Assembly: GCF_033955345.1 (NCBI RefSeq)
Contig: NZ_CP138332.1
Location: forward strand, 3,658,001 to 3,722,000
Source: Sphingobacterium bambusae
Lineage (GTDB): Bacteria; Bacteroidota; Bacteroidia; Sphingobacteriales; Sphingobacteriaceae
Length of the DNA stretch: 64,000 bases
Reading direction: 5' to 3'
Shown piece after piece: positions 26,835 through 36,178 of the stretch; positions within the stretch are counted from its first letter, which is position 1; every line of letters begins with the position of its first letter. The notes beneath the pieces were generated by a model, which did no database searches, was not told the origin of the DNA, and worked only from the letters and a program-made list of their open reading frames with translations. The position numbers were made by a program, and so were the translations under genes.

Positions 26835-27000
26835 TTGTTAATACCTTTTTAGCTAAATAGTAACCTTCGTATTGACGTTTTTTTTCTTTTTTATGATGAT
26901 CCGCTGCGTAAAAGGCTAGTGCGGTCTAGGAAACTACACGCTACGCCTTAATGGATTCATCAAACAGCTTTCGTTGCTGTTCGCGAAAATATAAAGTTGG

Positions 27001-27042
27001 CTGTTCATGAAAAGATGCTTTTGGGCACATTTTCATGAACAG
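27001..27042. repeat. 13-bp inverted repeat between gldJ-like and sigma genes
   Basis: CTGTTCATGAAAA (27001-27013) is perfectly repeated in inverse at 27030-27042 with a 16-base loop. It starts just past the stop of the GldJ-like gene on the minus strand. No strong T-run follows on that strand, so it is either a weak terminator or a regulatory hairpin or protein site upstream of the sigma gene. Confidence 0.6.
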
Positions 27043-27046
27043 CAGT

Positions 27047-28579
27047 TTAAGGCGCAGAAGTGCGACGCGGCCTGTTCTTTGCAGCTCCTTGCGCAGGCCC
27101 GAAAACGTTACCTACCATGGTCATCGCACAGCGAAAGCCGGTCATCGCATTAGATTCATCCTGTTGCATAAAACGGCGTGTCGCTGGATTTAGCCAGTAT
27201 GCGCGGTCGTTCCAAGAACCTCCTTTGAAAACTCTGCTCTTATTGTTCACCAAGGTTGTCTTGCCATACAGCTCTTTCATTTCCTCATCATCGGCGCCAC
27301 GTGCATCGTACTGATAGGTACTGCTTTGATCTTCCGATCCACGTTGTGCTTGTAGTTCTTCCCAAGTTTGTTTGCGTGGTGCCTTCGCAGGAACTTTTAT
27401 CGGCCGTCCATATTTATCTTTAGCCAAGACGCGTCCTTCCGTGTTCTCATATTGATTGTCCATAAAAACATTCCCTCGGAAAGGATTGAAGTCTTCAAAA
27501 TCTTCAAACGATAGTTGGCGATAAACATCGTTTACCCATTCGTTAACGTTTCCTGCCATGTTGTACAAGCCAAAATCGTTAGGTCCGTAGCTCATCACCG
27601 GTACGGTAATATCGCCTCCGTCATTCAGGTCTCCCGCCACGCCCATATTATTTCCGCTCGTGATCTTGAAGTTGGCCAACATGCGGCCTTGGTTCTTTCT
27701 TTTGTCAGAACGAACGCCCAATCCACTCCAAGGATAGGTGCGGCTATTTTCGATATTGCCGGCAATGGTATTTCCGATCAGCCCTAATGCGGCATACTCC
27801 CATTCCGCCTCCGTAGGCAAGCGGTAGGGTTGCTTTAAGATACCGTCTTCCATACGAACGGTGCGGCGTGCATTGGCTTGCGCGCCAGGTCTGTTGTCGT
27901 TGGGCATGTTCGGCCCATCGATTCCCGCGCCACGTAGCTGCCCATTCAGGTATATCTCTGTATTGAAGGCTTCGCCTCCACTATTTTGAGTTGCTTTGGT
28001 TTTGTAGTCTACCAACACGCCCGACTGCCGTAGCACGTTTTCATTGACCCGATCGGTTCTCCATTGGCAATAAGCATTCGCCTGTTCCCAAGATACTCCA
28101 ACCACAGGATAGTCTTGAAAAGACGGGTGGCGAAGGTAGAGGTTTACGTAGGGCTCATTGTAGGACAGCGGATGGCGCCAAACAAGGGAATCCGGTAACG
28201 CGTCATAGTATAACTTGCCATCGTCTGGGAAGTTTTGCGCAATCCAATGTAAATATTCCAACCAATCGGCATTGGATACTTCCGTTTCGTCTATGTAAAA
28301 GGAGGCCACGGTAACGCGGCGTTTTAGGTTGTCGTGTGCATAGCCCAAATCTTCGTTTAAGCTTCCTCCCATAACAAAGGTTCCCCCTTCCACGGCTACC
28401 AAACCTGGCCCAGGTGTCTCCTTAACTTTTCTGTTGATCTGCAATCCTCCATTGTTTGGGTCATTATAGGCCACGCCAGTTTTTGGAGAAAGGTCTTTGC
28501 CCGCTCTTTTGCTTTTGCAGGAATGAAATGTAGCCATGAAGGATAAAAGCACCACAAGGATGACGATCCTTTTTAGCAT
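27047..28579 (-). CDS. gldJ: GldJ-like SUMF1-fold lipoprotein (gliding/type IX secretion)
   Basis: About 510 residues. The start at 28579 gives MLKRIVILVVLLSFMATFHSC, a lipoprotein signal with lipobox FHSC; an in-frame ATG at 28600 is an alternative. The SUMF1 (FGE-like) fold spans most of the protein: GLVAVEGGTFVMGGS, EVSNADWLEYLHW, RLPTEAEWEYAALG, FGLYNMAGNVNEWVNDVYR and VFKGGSWNDRAYW. The Cys-x4-Cys of real FGEs is absent, so it is structural. Insertions near FNPFRGNVFMD and the overall size match the GldJ/GldK lipoproteins of gliding motility and type IX secretion. GldJ is the better fit than GldK, but I could not align them. Confidence 0.8.
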   Translation of the reverse strand: MLKRIVILVVLLSFMATFHSCKSKRAGKDLSPKTGVAYNDPNNGGLQINRKVKETPGPGLVAVEGGTFVMGGSLNEDLGYAHDNLKRRVTVASFYIDETEVSNADWLEYLHWIAQNFPDDGKLYYDALPDSLVWRHPLSYNEPYVNLYLRHPSFQDYPVVGVSWEQANAYCQWRTDRVNENVLRQSGVLVDYKTKATQNSGGEAFNTEIYLNGQLRGAGIDGPNMPNDNRPGAQANARRTVRMEDGILKQPYRLPTEAEWEYAALGLIGNTIAGNIENSRTYPWSGLGVRSDKRKNQGRMLANFKITSGNNMGVAGDLNDGGDITVPVMSYGPNDFGLYNMAGNVNEWVNDVYRQLSFEDFEDFNPFRGNVFMDNQYENTEGRVLAKDKYGRPIKVPAKAPRKQTWEELQAQRGSEDQSSTYQYDARGADDEEMKELYGKTTLVNNKSRVFKGGSWNDRAYWLNPATRRFMQQDESNAMTGFRCAMTMVGNVFGPAQGAAKNRPRRTSAP

Positions 28580-28625
28580 AAACCGATCTGTTCTTATCAT
28601 AGGGTAGAGTTATGAACTTACACGT

Positions 28626-28633
28626 CAAAAGTA
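28626..28633 (-). promoter_or_regulatory. candidate -7 element for the gldJ-like gene
   Basis: TACTTTTG on the minus strand matches TAnnTTTG, about 46 bases before the preferred start. No clear -33 box. Confidence 0.4.
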
Positions 28634-28782
28634 GTAAATAAATATTACTATGTATAGCTAAGGAGGTTTAAATGATGTTTTTTAGCGTTCTCGCAATATT
28701 TATGGGTGTGATCTACAAGCTCGTTTGGAGTTGCTTATCGATATTTAATCGATCATAATGCATTATTACATAAATTAGCGGT

Positions 28783-29265
28783 ATGATGAAAATAAAGGTT
28801 GGTTTTGGTTTTGATGTTCACCAAATGAGAGAAGGACATCCGTTTGTGGTAGGTGGAGTAACCCTCGATCACCATGCAGGAGCCTTTGGGCATTCCGATG
28901 CTGATGTGCTGGTTCATGCCATTTGTGATGCCATTTTAGGCGCGGCAAATTTAGAGGACATCGGGTACCATTTTCCCAACACAGATCCCAAATGGAAAGG
29001 AATAAGCAGCTTGCTGCTGCTCAAGGAGTGCGTACGTCTTATCGGTGAGAAAGGTTATGAATTAGGCAATATCGATGCCATGTTGGTGTTGGAGGCGCCG
29101 AAGATTAAGCCCTATATTCCCGCCATGAAAGCGCATCTGTCGGAGGTGACGGGTTTGGACGCCGACGATATATCGATCAAGGCTACAACCAATGAAACGA
29201 TGGGATTTATTGGTAGGGAAGAAGGTGTCGTTGCCTATGCCGTTTGTCTTATTTCGAAACCCTAG
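28783..29265 (+). CDS. ispF: 2-C-methyl-D-erythritol 2,4-cyclodiphosphate synthase
   Basis: 160 residues. IspF closes the cyclic diphosphate in the MEP route to isoprenoids. Landmarks are GFGFDVHQM (metal-binding Asp and His), GAFGHSDADVLVHAICDAILGAA, DIGYHFPNTDPKWKGISS and TTNETMGFIGREEGV. The start is one of two adjacent ATGs (28783 or 28786). The 3' end overlaps the convergent transporter gene by 17 bases. Confidence 0.97.
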   Translation: MMKIKVGFGFDVHQMREGHPFVVGGVTLDHHAGAFGHSDADVLVHAICDAILGAANLEDIGYHFPNTDPKWKGISSLLLLKECVRLIGEKGYELGNIDAMLVLEAPKIKPYIPAMKAHLSEVTGLDADDISIKATTNETMGFIGREEGVVAYAVCLISKP

Positions 29266-30469
29266 TTTTCTGGAAGTAAACATAAGCGATGAGCAAGGCC
29301 GTAAGTGTCATGGCTCCTCCCATGACAAACGGAGCGCCCGGAAAGTAGTAGGCTGTGCTATCTTTGGCAAAGAATGCGAATAGGTTGCTCATTAACAAAG
29401 GTCCGAAAATAGCGGTCAGGCTAATCAGCGATGCAATTCCTCCCTGTATTTGTCCCTGTTCATTAGCGGGGGTTAGGTTGGAGATGAGGCTTTGTATCGC
29501 TGGGCCGCCGATACCACCACATACATAGATGACACTAAATGCGAACAACATCCAAGTGGATGGTGCCAGTGCGATAAGTGGAAGGGAAATGCTATGCAGA
29601 AGGAGGCCGATTAAGATCGATCGTGGCAGACCCAATTTTGGAATGGCAATACGCAGCAGGCCGGCCTGTACGATGGTGAGCAGGGTACCAATAAAACCGA
29701 GCGAGATGCCTACCATTTTTTCGTCCCATTGAAATTTTTCCATGGTGTAATATGACCAGGTGCTCTGCACCGCGTGAGCGGCAAGATTGACGAGGAATAT
29801 ACAGCTCACGAGGGCATATATTTGCGGGTACTTTTTCATGTGTTGAAAAGCACCAACAGGATTGGCATTGCGCCAGGAGAAGCCGCGTCGATTTGCTGAT
29901 GGTAGGGATTCGGGTACAACAAAGTATCCGTAAATCAAATTTAGCAGGCTGAGGCCCCCGGCCGCAAAGAAAGGAATGCGTGATCCAAACTGGCCCAGCA
30001 ACCCACCGATAACGGGGCCGATGATAAAGCCCAACCCAAAGGCGGCACCAAGAAGACCAAAGTTTTGGGCTTTCTTCTGCGGCGTGCTGATGTCAGCGAT
30101 GTAGGCTGCAGCTACCGTGTGACTGGCGCCGGTGACACCAGCAATGAGCCTTCCAAGAAACAGCCAGCCTATAGATGGTGCAAACCCCATCAACACATAA
30201 TTTATCGAAAAACCTAAAAGGGAAAACAGAAGCACAGGGCGCCGACCATAACAGTCACTGAGGTTGCCCAGCACCGAAGCAAAGATAAACTGCGTGAAAG
30301 CATAGCAAAACATCAACCATCCCCCGTAACGGGAAGCTTCGCTTAGATCGCCGTGGATCAGTTCCTTGATGAGCGAGGGGAGAACGGGTATGATGATGCC
30401 GAGGCCGATTGTATCAATGACTACTGTCAAAAAGATAAAAAACAAACCTGAGGTCTTTTTGTGCAACAT
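29249..30469 (-). CDS. MFS drug exporter, TetA/TCR type
   Basis: 406 residues with 12 predicted membrane segments. It resembles tetracycline-type MFS exporters: FFIFLTVVIDTIGLGIIIPVLP in TM1, the loop signature GNLSDCYGRRPVLLFSL between TM2 and TM3 (motif A, GxxSDRxGRR type), and GLGFIIGPVIGG in TM5 (motif C of antiporters). The substrate is unknown; tetracycline resistance should not be assumed. The gene stands alone and its 3' end overlaps ispF. Confidence 0.88.
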   Translation of the reverse strand: MLHKKTSGLFFIFLTVVIDTIGLGIIIPVLPSLIKELIHGDLSEASRYGGWLMFCYAFTQFIFASVLGNLSDCYGRRPVLLFSLLGFSINYVLMGFAPSIGWLFLGRLIAGVTGASHTVAAAYIADISTPQKKAQNFGLLGAAFGLGFIIGPVIGGLLGQFGSRIPFFAAGGLSLLNLIYGYFVVPESLPSANRRGFSWRNANPVGAFQHMKKYPQIYALVSCIFLVNLAAHAVQSTWSYYTMEKFQWDEKMVGISLGFIGTLLTIVQAGLLRIAIPKLGLPRSILIGLLLHSISLPLIALAPSTWMLFAFSVIYVCGGIGGPAIQSLISNLTPANEQGQIQGGIASLISLTAIFGPLLMSNLFAFFAKDSTAYYFPGAPFVMGGAMTLTALLIAYVYFQKTRVSK

Positions 30470-30685
30470 GAAGATATAAAAAAGGTAGAACCAAATTTTT
30501 TCCTAAAGTAGTGTTTTAATCCATACAGCCCTATAAAAATCAACTGACAAATCGGCTAAAAGCTATAACTGAAGAAAGTATGCAGGATTTTTCGCGAAAA
30601 TTGGATTGGAATTCTCTGAATAATGGTATTTTTGCTATGAAGATAATCTCCAAGCATATAAGCCTAAAAGAGATTCAACTGCTGC

Positions 30686-33600
30686 ATGAAATTAATAGAC
30701 GACAAACTAATTTGGAACCGGTTTCCGTTATGCCTTATTTTACCGTTTTTTTGCCTGATAGTAGTCAGCTCATGTCAGCTATTTCGGGGTAGTCGCTCAG
30801 GTGTAAAGCAGATCAGCGAAGATAGCCTCAAGACCGATTTTTTTCAAAATGTTACATCGAGATATAATATTTCGTATAATGCCAATCTGATGTTGGAACA
30901 GGAGCGACGAGCCATTTATCTAGCTGCGGACAAAAATTATCAGGTTCGACTCTCCGTGTTTGACGAGCCAACGACAAAAGGTGATCCGCACAAAGCAATG
31001 GATTCACTAATTCAAAAAGCTTACAAAATTGTTAACAACAAGCAGGAAAGCCGGTATATCAATGATGCCTACTTTTTGATCGGACGAGCCTACTACATGA
31101 AAGGTTCTTACTATACGGCGTCGGCATTTTTTGATAAGTTGATTCAAGATGCGCGCCCCGAGCAAGCGTCCTTCAAGGCTTTAGCTTACGCTTGGAAATC
31201 CCGAGCCTATCTGCAGCTCGGAAAGCTTGATGCCGCAGGATATTTGGTGGATTCGGCTTTTATGTTTTTGAATGATGAGGCCAAGACAAAAACATTTGTG
31301 CATGCAGCCAAGGCCAATTATCTCTTGCAGGTAGGGAAAGAGGAGCAAGCAATACCATTTTTGAAGTACGCCATTGCATCCACTAAACGAGGAGCTGAAC
31401 AGTATCGGTGGAAGTTTCTGTTGGCACAATTGTACCGAGATAGCAACAATGAGGAGGCCTATGCACTATTTCGCACACTCGCTAAAAGTAATGTGCCTTT
31501 TGATATGGCTTTTGAAGCGTCATTGCAATCTGCATACGGCCAAAGCGCTCAGGATAGCTCCAATTTGGCGCTTCGCGTTAAGCCTTTTTTGCGTATGCTC
31601 AACGAAGGCAAGAACAGTGGTTATCGCGATCAGATTTTATTTGAAATAGGAAAGATCTACCTCCATGGAGGCGAGGAGGAACAGGCGATGCGTTATTTTA
31701 ACAGATCGTTAAATCATGTGGACAGAAACCCTTATCAGCAAACGGAGACGTTTTTAGTGATAGCTGACTATTTATTTTCCAAAGAAAAGTATCATTATGC
31801 GCAGTTGTATTATGATAGTACGGCTACTGTTCTGCCAAATACTTATACCGACGTCAACAAGCTGCGCCGAAAGCTGGCTTATATGAACGAACTAACCACG
31901 CATTACCAAGAAATCCTTTGGCAGGATACCTTGCTTGCATTGGGAAAAATGACTGATGAGCTGCGCGGAATATTTTTAGATTCATTGGCCCGGCAATCGC
32001 TTGCTCAGCGCGAACAAGAAATGGCGCTGAAAAAAAGTGTACCTAGCGGGGCTGAAAAAAAGAGACCAATCGCAGAATATGCCGCTGTTCAACATACGCT
32101 ACCCAATCAAAACACGGATCTACCGGCCTCTATTTTTTCGGATAGCCGATTTTATTTCAATAACCAAGATGCTTTGTTGTTGGGCGCCTCGGAGTTTAAA
32201 AGAAAATGGGGTAATAGGCAATTGAAAGATGATTGGCGCTTCGCTGGCGATCTCGCCCCACAGCAAATTGCCACGCAGCCGGTATACACGGATAATATCG
32301 TTCCTGCCGAGAAAAATGATGAGTGGGATGCTGAGGGATATCTGCTGCAATATCCCCAAAAATACCTTGACGCCATGCCGATTACCGAAGTTGATGTTAC
32401 ACGGCTGCAGCAGGGTATCCATGACCATATGATTGCGATTGGGAATATCTATCGAGCATATATCAGAGATGACGATAAAGCTATTGTTCTCTACGAAGAA
32501 ATTTTAGAGCGTTTTCCTCATTCAGCAGAAGCACCGACCGTCCTGTATGCGTTGTTTCGAATGTATGAAGAGCGTGATCCACAAAAAAGTAGTTTATACA
32601 GGAATCGCTTGATCAAGGAGTTTCCGACCAACACGCTGGCCATGCTTGCACAAGATCCATACTATATGGATAAGGTTGCCCGTGATAAACGGACATTGGA
32701 TAGGGCCTTTGAGCGTTTGTTTACCCTGTATGCTCAGGGCGATCATGTTGCGGTAATAAGACAGGCCGACGCGGATCTTCAAGGAGCGTTTCGCGAGCAA
32801 GCGATGGCTGCCCAGATTGCTTACTTAAGGGCATTGGCGATAGGGCGTGTGGGCTTGATCGACGCGTTCAAGACTGCTCTTGACGATATTATTGTAAGCT
32901 ATCCCTCGGATAGTTTGGTTGTGCCCTTAGCACGTGCCAACAGGGCGTTTATGGACGAACATCCCGCTATGTTTGTTAACAGGGTAAATGCCTTGCAGGA
33001 CAAGGATAACCTTCGTGTATCTTTTTTGGATGAACCTGATATGACGCCTTGGCCATCGTTACATATAAATGGCGATTACAGAACTGCGGTCGCGATATCG
33101 CAACCTCCAAAAAAGGAAGATCCACAACCTAAACAGGTGGAGCAAAAAACGGAGGAAGCAAAGCGGAATGAGGTAGTGGCATTGCTTGAACAACAAAAAG
33201 CGAAAGCTGCCAGCATTAAGGGACAAGTCTTGGACAAGAGACAGCAGGTTTTACCAACGGTTGCTGGCGGCGTGCTGTCGGCAAATATTCGTTCGTCTGG
33301 ATTGGATTCGGCAGTGGTGGAAGAGTTGCTGGCAGAGGAGGAACGAGCGGTGCGGCATATTGATCCTGCCAACGGCTCTACTGCGGTGAAAACAGGACTG
33401 CAGCTTTCGAAAACAACAAGCTTGGAAGGTAGGAAGTTGGATGTAGGGGGGGCTACTATTGATTTCGGTGCAAATGACTATAGGGATAAAAAGTTGTTCC
33501 CCGATACAGCTACCTACTATTTTGCCATCAATGTGATGGATCCTCGCGTCAATCTAGCGCCAAGCCGATATGGTATTGGTCAGTTCAATAGATCACGCTA

Positions 33601-33847
33601 TGCGCGGAACGCAATCAACCATCAGCTCAATTTGGTGAACGCCGAAAACCAGTTATTATTCGTTGGGCCCTTCGAAACTTTTGAAGAAGTTAAAACTTAT
33701 GAAACGAGAATCTTACCTTTGTTACCTGAAATAATGAAAGTGCCACAAGAAGATTACAACAGCTTTATCATAACAAGAGAGGCAATTGGCACGTTAACTG
33801 ATGGGATACAAATCAGAAATTACCATCAGGTATACAAAGAGCAATAA
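30686..33847 (+). CDS. PorW/SprE-like lipoprotein of type IX secretion and gliding
   Basis: 1053 residues. The N-terminus has a lipoprotein signal (FPLCLILPFFCLIVVSSC). TPR-like repeats follow from about residue 85 to 400 (FLIGRAYYMKGSYYTASAFFDKL, FLLAQLYRDSNNEEAYALF, FEIGKIYLHGGEEEQAMRYF), and again around 600 (AIGNIYRAYIRDDDKAIVLYEEIL). A Lys/Glu/Gln-rich linker (about 815-850) precedes a C-terminal domain ending YFAINVMDPRVNLAPSRYG. The pattern fits PorW/SprE, a periplasmic lipoprotein that connects parts of the type IX secretion system. It is followed by PBP1A after 19 bases. Confidence 0.8.
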   Translation: MKLIDDKLIWNRFPLCLILPFFCLIVVSSCQLFRGSRSGVKQISEDSLKTDFFQNVTSRYNISYNANLMLEQERRAIYLAADKNYQVRLSVFDEPTTKGDPHKAMDSLIQKAYKIVNNKQESRYINDAYFLIGRAYYMKGSYYTASAFFDKLIQDARPEQASFKALAYAWKSRAYLQLGKLDAAGYLVDSAFMFLNDEAKTKTFVHAAKANYLLQVGKEEQAIPFLKYAIASTKRGAEQYRWKFLLAQLYRDSNNEEAYALFRTLAKSNVPFDMAFEASLQSAYGQSAQDSSNLALRVKPFLRMLNEGKNSGYRDQILFEIGKIYLHGGEEEQAMRYFNRSLNHVDRNPYQQTETFLVIADYLFSKEKYHYAQLYYDSTATVLPNTYTDVNKLRRKLAYMNELTTHYQEILWQDTLLALGKMTDELRGIFLDSLARQSLAQREQEMALKKSVPSGAEKKRPIAEYAAVQHTLPNQNTDLPASIFSDSRFYFNNQDALLLGASEFKRKWGNRQLKDDWRFAGDLAPQQIATQPVYTDNIVPAEKNDEWDAEGYLLQYPQKYLDAMPITEVDVTRLQQGIHDHMIAIGNIYRAYIRDDDKAIVLYEEILERFPHSAEAPTVLYALFRMYEERDPQKSSLYRNRLIKEFPTNTLAMLAQDPYYMDKVARDKRTLDRAFERLFTLYAQGDHVAVIRQADADLQGAFREQAMAAQIAYLRALAIGRVGLIDAFKTALDDIIVSYPSDSLVVPLARANRAFMDEHPAMFVNRVNALQDKDNLRVSFLDEPDMTPWPSLHINGDYRTAVAISQPPKKEDPQPKQVEQKTEEAKRNEVVALLEQQKAKAASIKGQVLDKRQQVLPTVAGGVLSANIRSSGLDSAVVEELLAEEERAVRHIDPANGSTAVKTGLQLSKTTSLEGRKLDVGGATIDFGANDYRDKKLFPDTATYYFAINVMDPRVNLAPSRYGIGQFNRSRYARNAINHQLNLVNAENQLLFVGPFETFEEVKTYETRILPLLPEIMKVPQEDYNSFIITREAIGTLTDGIQIRNYHQVYKEQ

Positions 33848-33866
33848 AATCGTATTTTAAAATACA

Positions 33867-36113
33867 ATGAAGAGAGAATCAAAGCAAAGTAAATTGACCG
33901 CAGAAGATATCAAGCGATATACCTTCAATTTTTGGAAAATATTGGCTGTCGTGATCTTGGTGGGTGTGGTGTTTATCGCGAGTGTTCGTTTCGGTGTTTT
34001 TGGCAAGCTGCCTTCTTTTCAGGAGTTGGAGAACCCGAAGAGTAACCTTGCGTCGGAAATCCTTTCCGATGATCTTCAGGTTTTGGGGACTTACTACAGA
34101 CACAATCGTTCCAACGTAAAATACAGTGAATTGTCGCCTTATTTGATCCAGGCACTGATCTCGACAGAAGATAAGCGCTTCTACGACCATTCAGGAATAG
34201 ACTATTCGCGTACCATCACCTCGGTGTTCCATACCTTGTTTGGCAATAAGCAGGGAGGAAGTACGATTACCCAGCAGCTAGCGTTAAATCTGTTCTCCGA
34301 GCGCAGGGAGCGGAATACCTTTAAGCGGGTGATGCAGAAATTTCAGGAATGGATCACGGCAGTGCGTCTTGAAAGAAGCTACACCAAGGAAGAGATCATT
34401 ACCATGTACTTTAATACAGTTGATTTCGGCTACAAAAACACCTACGGAATTAAGTCGGCAGCACGCACGTTTTTTAGCACTACTCCCGATAAATTGTCTC
34501 CAGAGGAGGCGGCTATCTTGGTGGGTATGTTGAAAGGCCCGTCGGTGTACTCTCCTGTGCGATTTCCTGATAATGCGATGTCGCGTAGAAATACGGTGTT
34601 GAACAATATGGCCGATCAGAATTTTCTTACGGCGGATCAATTAGCAAAAGCAAAAAGTAATCCCATTAACTTGAAGCTGAGTATATCCAGCTATGGCGAA
34701 GGATTAGCACCTTACTTTCGCGCTATGTTGAAAGACGAGATCAAAAAGGCATTTAAGGAACTCTCAATCACGAAAGCAGATGGCACGCCTTATGACTTAG
34801 ATCGGGATGGCTTGCGTATATATACACCCATCAATTACGCCATGCAGCAATATGCGGAGCAGGCGCAAAAAGAATGGATGACGAAATTGCAACGGGATTT
34901 CGATCGGCAGTATAGAAATTCTGATCCCTTTCGTGGGGATAATGCGAAGTTGCTCGTGAAAGGTATGCGTAATTCTGATCGTTACCGTGCGCTTAAAGAG
35001 TCTGGTTTCTCCGAGGAGGATATTAAGAAGGAGTTTCAGAAGAAGGTGCCGATGACCATCTTTACCTACAGAGGTAATGTAGATACGGTGATGACACCGA
35101 TGGATTCGATCCGTTACAACAAGCTTTTCTTACGAAATGCGGTAATGTCTATGGAACCGAAGACCGGCCATATTAAAGCTTGGGTGGGAGGAATAAATTT
35201 TGAGCATTTTAAATTTGATCATGTTAAACAAGCTCAACGACAAGTCGGCTCTACTGCGAAGCCTTTTACCTACGCTACGGCTATTGACAACGGCTATTCA
35301 CCTTGTTTTACGGTGCCCAATCATATGCAGACCTATGGCAACTGGACGCCTCGTGGAACGACACAGGGAGGCGACCCTATTACGCTGAAAGATGCACTTA
35401 AGTATTCGCAAAACTTTGCCAGTGCATATGTGATTAACGAAGTGTCTGCGCAGAATGTAGCGATGCTGACTAAGAAAATGGGGATTACCTCAGAAGTTCC
35501 CAACTATCCTTCTATTGCCTTGGGATCATATGAGGCAAATGTTTTCGATATGGTAGGCGCCTATTCGGCGTTTGTCAACCAAGGTACGTGGATCGAGCCA
35601 ACGATGATTTTGCGTATCGAAGATAAGAATGGTACAGTTATCTACGAGAAGATGCCAAAAGTAGTGAAAGCACTGAATAGCGAAACCGCTTACATCATGG
35701 TGAATATGCTTAAAGGAGTCGTTGATGGTGGAACAGGATCGCGGGTAAGAAGAGCGGAGTATGGCGGGCTGACTAATCCGATGGGCGGTAAGACGGGTAC
35801 CACGAACGACAACTCGGATGCTTGGTTTATCGGTATCACCCCAGATTTGGTTACCGGCGTTTGGACCGGAGCGGAAGATCGCGGTATTCGATTCCATAGC
35901 ATGGCCTCCGGCCAAGGTGCTGCGGCGGCATTGCCGATTTTTGGTTTGTATATGCGAAAGGTGTATAACGATAAGCAACTGCACTATACACAAGAGGATT
36001 TTCCGTTGCCACCAGGCGGATTAACGCGAGAACTAGATTGTAGCAAATATCAGCCTTTCCACGGAACATCCTCGGAAGAAGGTCAACTGGATGACGATAG
36101 GCTAGGTTTTTAA
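33867..36113 (+). CDS. penicillin-binding protein 1A, bifunctional peptidoglycan synthase
   Basis: 748 residues. It polymerises and cross-links peptidoglycan. After a cytosolic N-terminus and one membrane segment (about 25-42), the GT51 glycosyltransferase domain has the catalytic Glu101 in STEDKRFYDHSGIDY and GGSTITQQLALNLF. The transpeptidase domain has Ser462 in VGSTAKPF, a SxN motif near SQNFASAYVIN and KTG at 642-644. The C-terminus is short and acidic with no extra domain. It is 19 bases downstream of the PorW-like gene. A hairpin separates it from uvrC. Confidence 0.95.
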   Translation: MKRESKQSKLTAEDIKRYTFNFWKILAVVILVGVVFIASVRFGVFGKLPSFQELENPKSNLASEILSDDLQVLGTYYRHNRSNVKYSELSPYLIQALISTEDKRFYDHSGIDYSRTITSVFHTLFGNKQGGSTITQQLALNLFSERRERNTFKRVMQKFQEWITAVRLERSYTKEEIITMYFNTVDFGYKNTYGIKSAARTFFSTTPDKLSPEEAAILVGMLKGPSVYSPVRFPDNAMSRRNTVLNNMADQNFLTADQLAKAKSNPINLKLSISSYGEGLAPYFRAMLKDEIKKAFKELSITKADGTPYDLDRDGLRIYTPINYAMQQYAEQAQKEWMTKLQRDFDRQYRNSDPFRGDNAKLLVKGMRNSDRYRALKESGFSEEDIKKEFQKKVPMTIFTYRGNVDTVMTPMDSIRYNKLFLRNAVMSMEPKTGHIKAWVGGINFEHFKFDHVKQAQRQVGSTAKPFTYATAIDNGYSPCFTVPNHMQTYGNWTPRGTTQGGDPITLKDALKYSQNFASAYVINEVSAQNVAMLTKKMGITSEVPNYPSIALGSYEANVFDMVGAYSAFVNQGTWIEPTMILRIEDKNGTVIYEKMPKVVKALNSETAYIMVNMLKGVVDGGTGSRVRRAEYGGLTNPMGGKTGTTNDNSDAWFIGITPDLVTGVWTGAEDRGIRFHSMASGQGAAAALPIFGLYMRKVYNDKQLHYTQEDFPLPPGGLTRELDCSKYQPFHGTSSEEGQLDDDRLGF

Positions 36114-36129
36114 TAATTGATATCATAGT

Positions 36130-36178
36130 TGCCGAACAATAAATTTTAACGAAATTTGTTGTTCGGCATTTTGTTTAT
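36130..36178 (+). terminator. hairpin between PBP1A and uvrC
   Basis: TGCCGAACAA (36130-36139) pairs perfectly with 36159-36168, and an inner AAATTT/AAATTT pairing extends the stem. TTTTGTTTAT follows, then the uvrC ATG directly. As a terminator it would leave uvrC with almost no room for a promoter, so partial read-through or a promoter inside the hairpin is likely. Confidence 0.7.

Noticed and set aside
29249..30469. Tetracycline resistance gene
   Set aside because: The sequence fits the TetA-like MFS group, but the context has no mobile element or TetR-type repressor, so only a general exporter is claimed.
30580..30792. 70-residue open frame before the PorW/SprE-like gene
   Set aside because: It overlaps the PorW/SprE-like gene in another frame and shows no signal peptide, family motif or conserved pattern.
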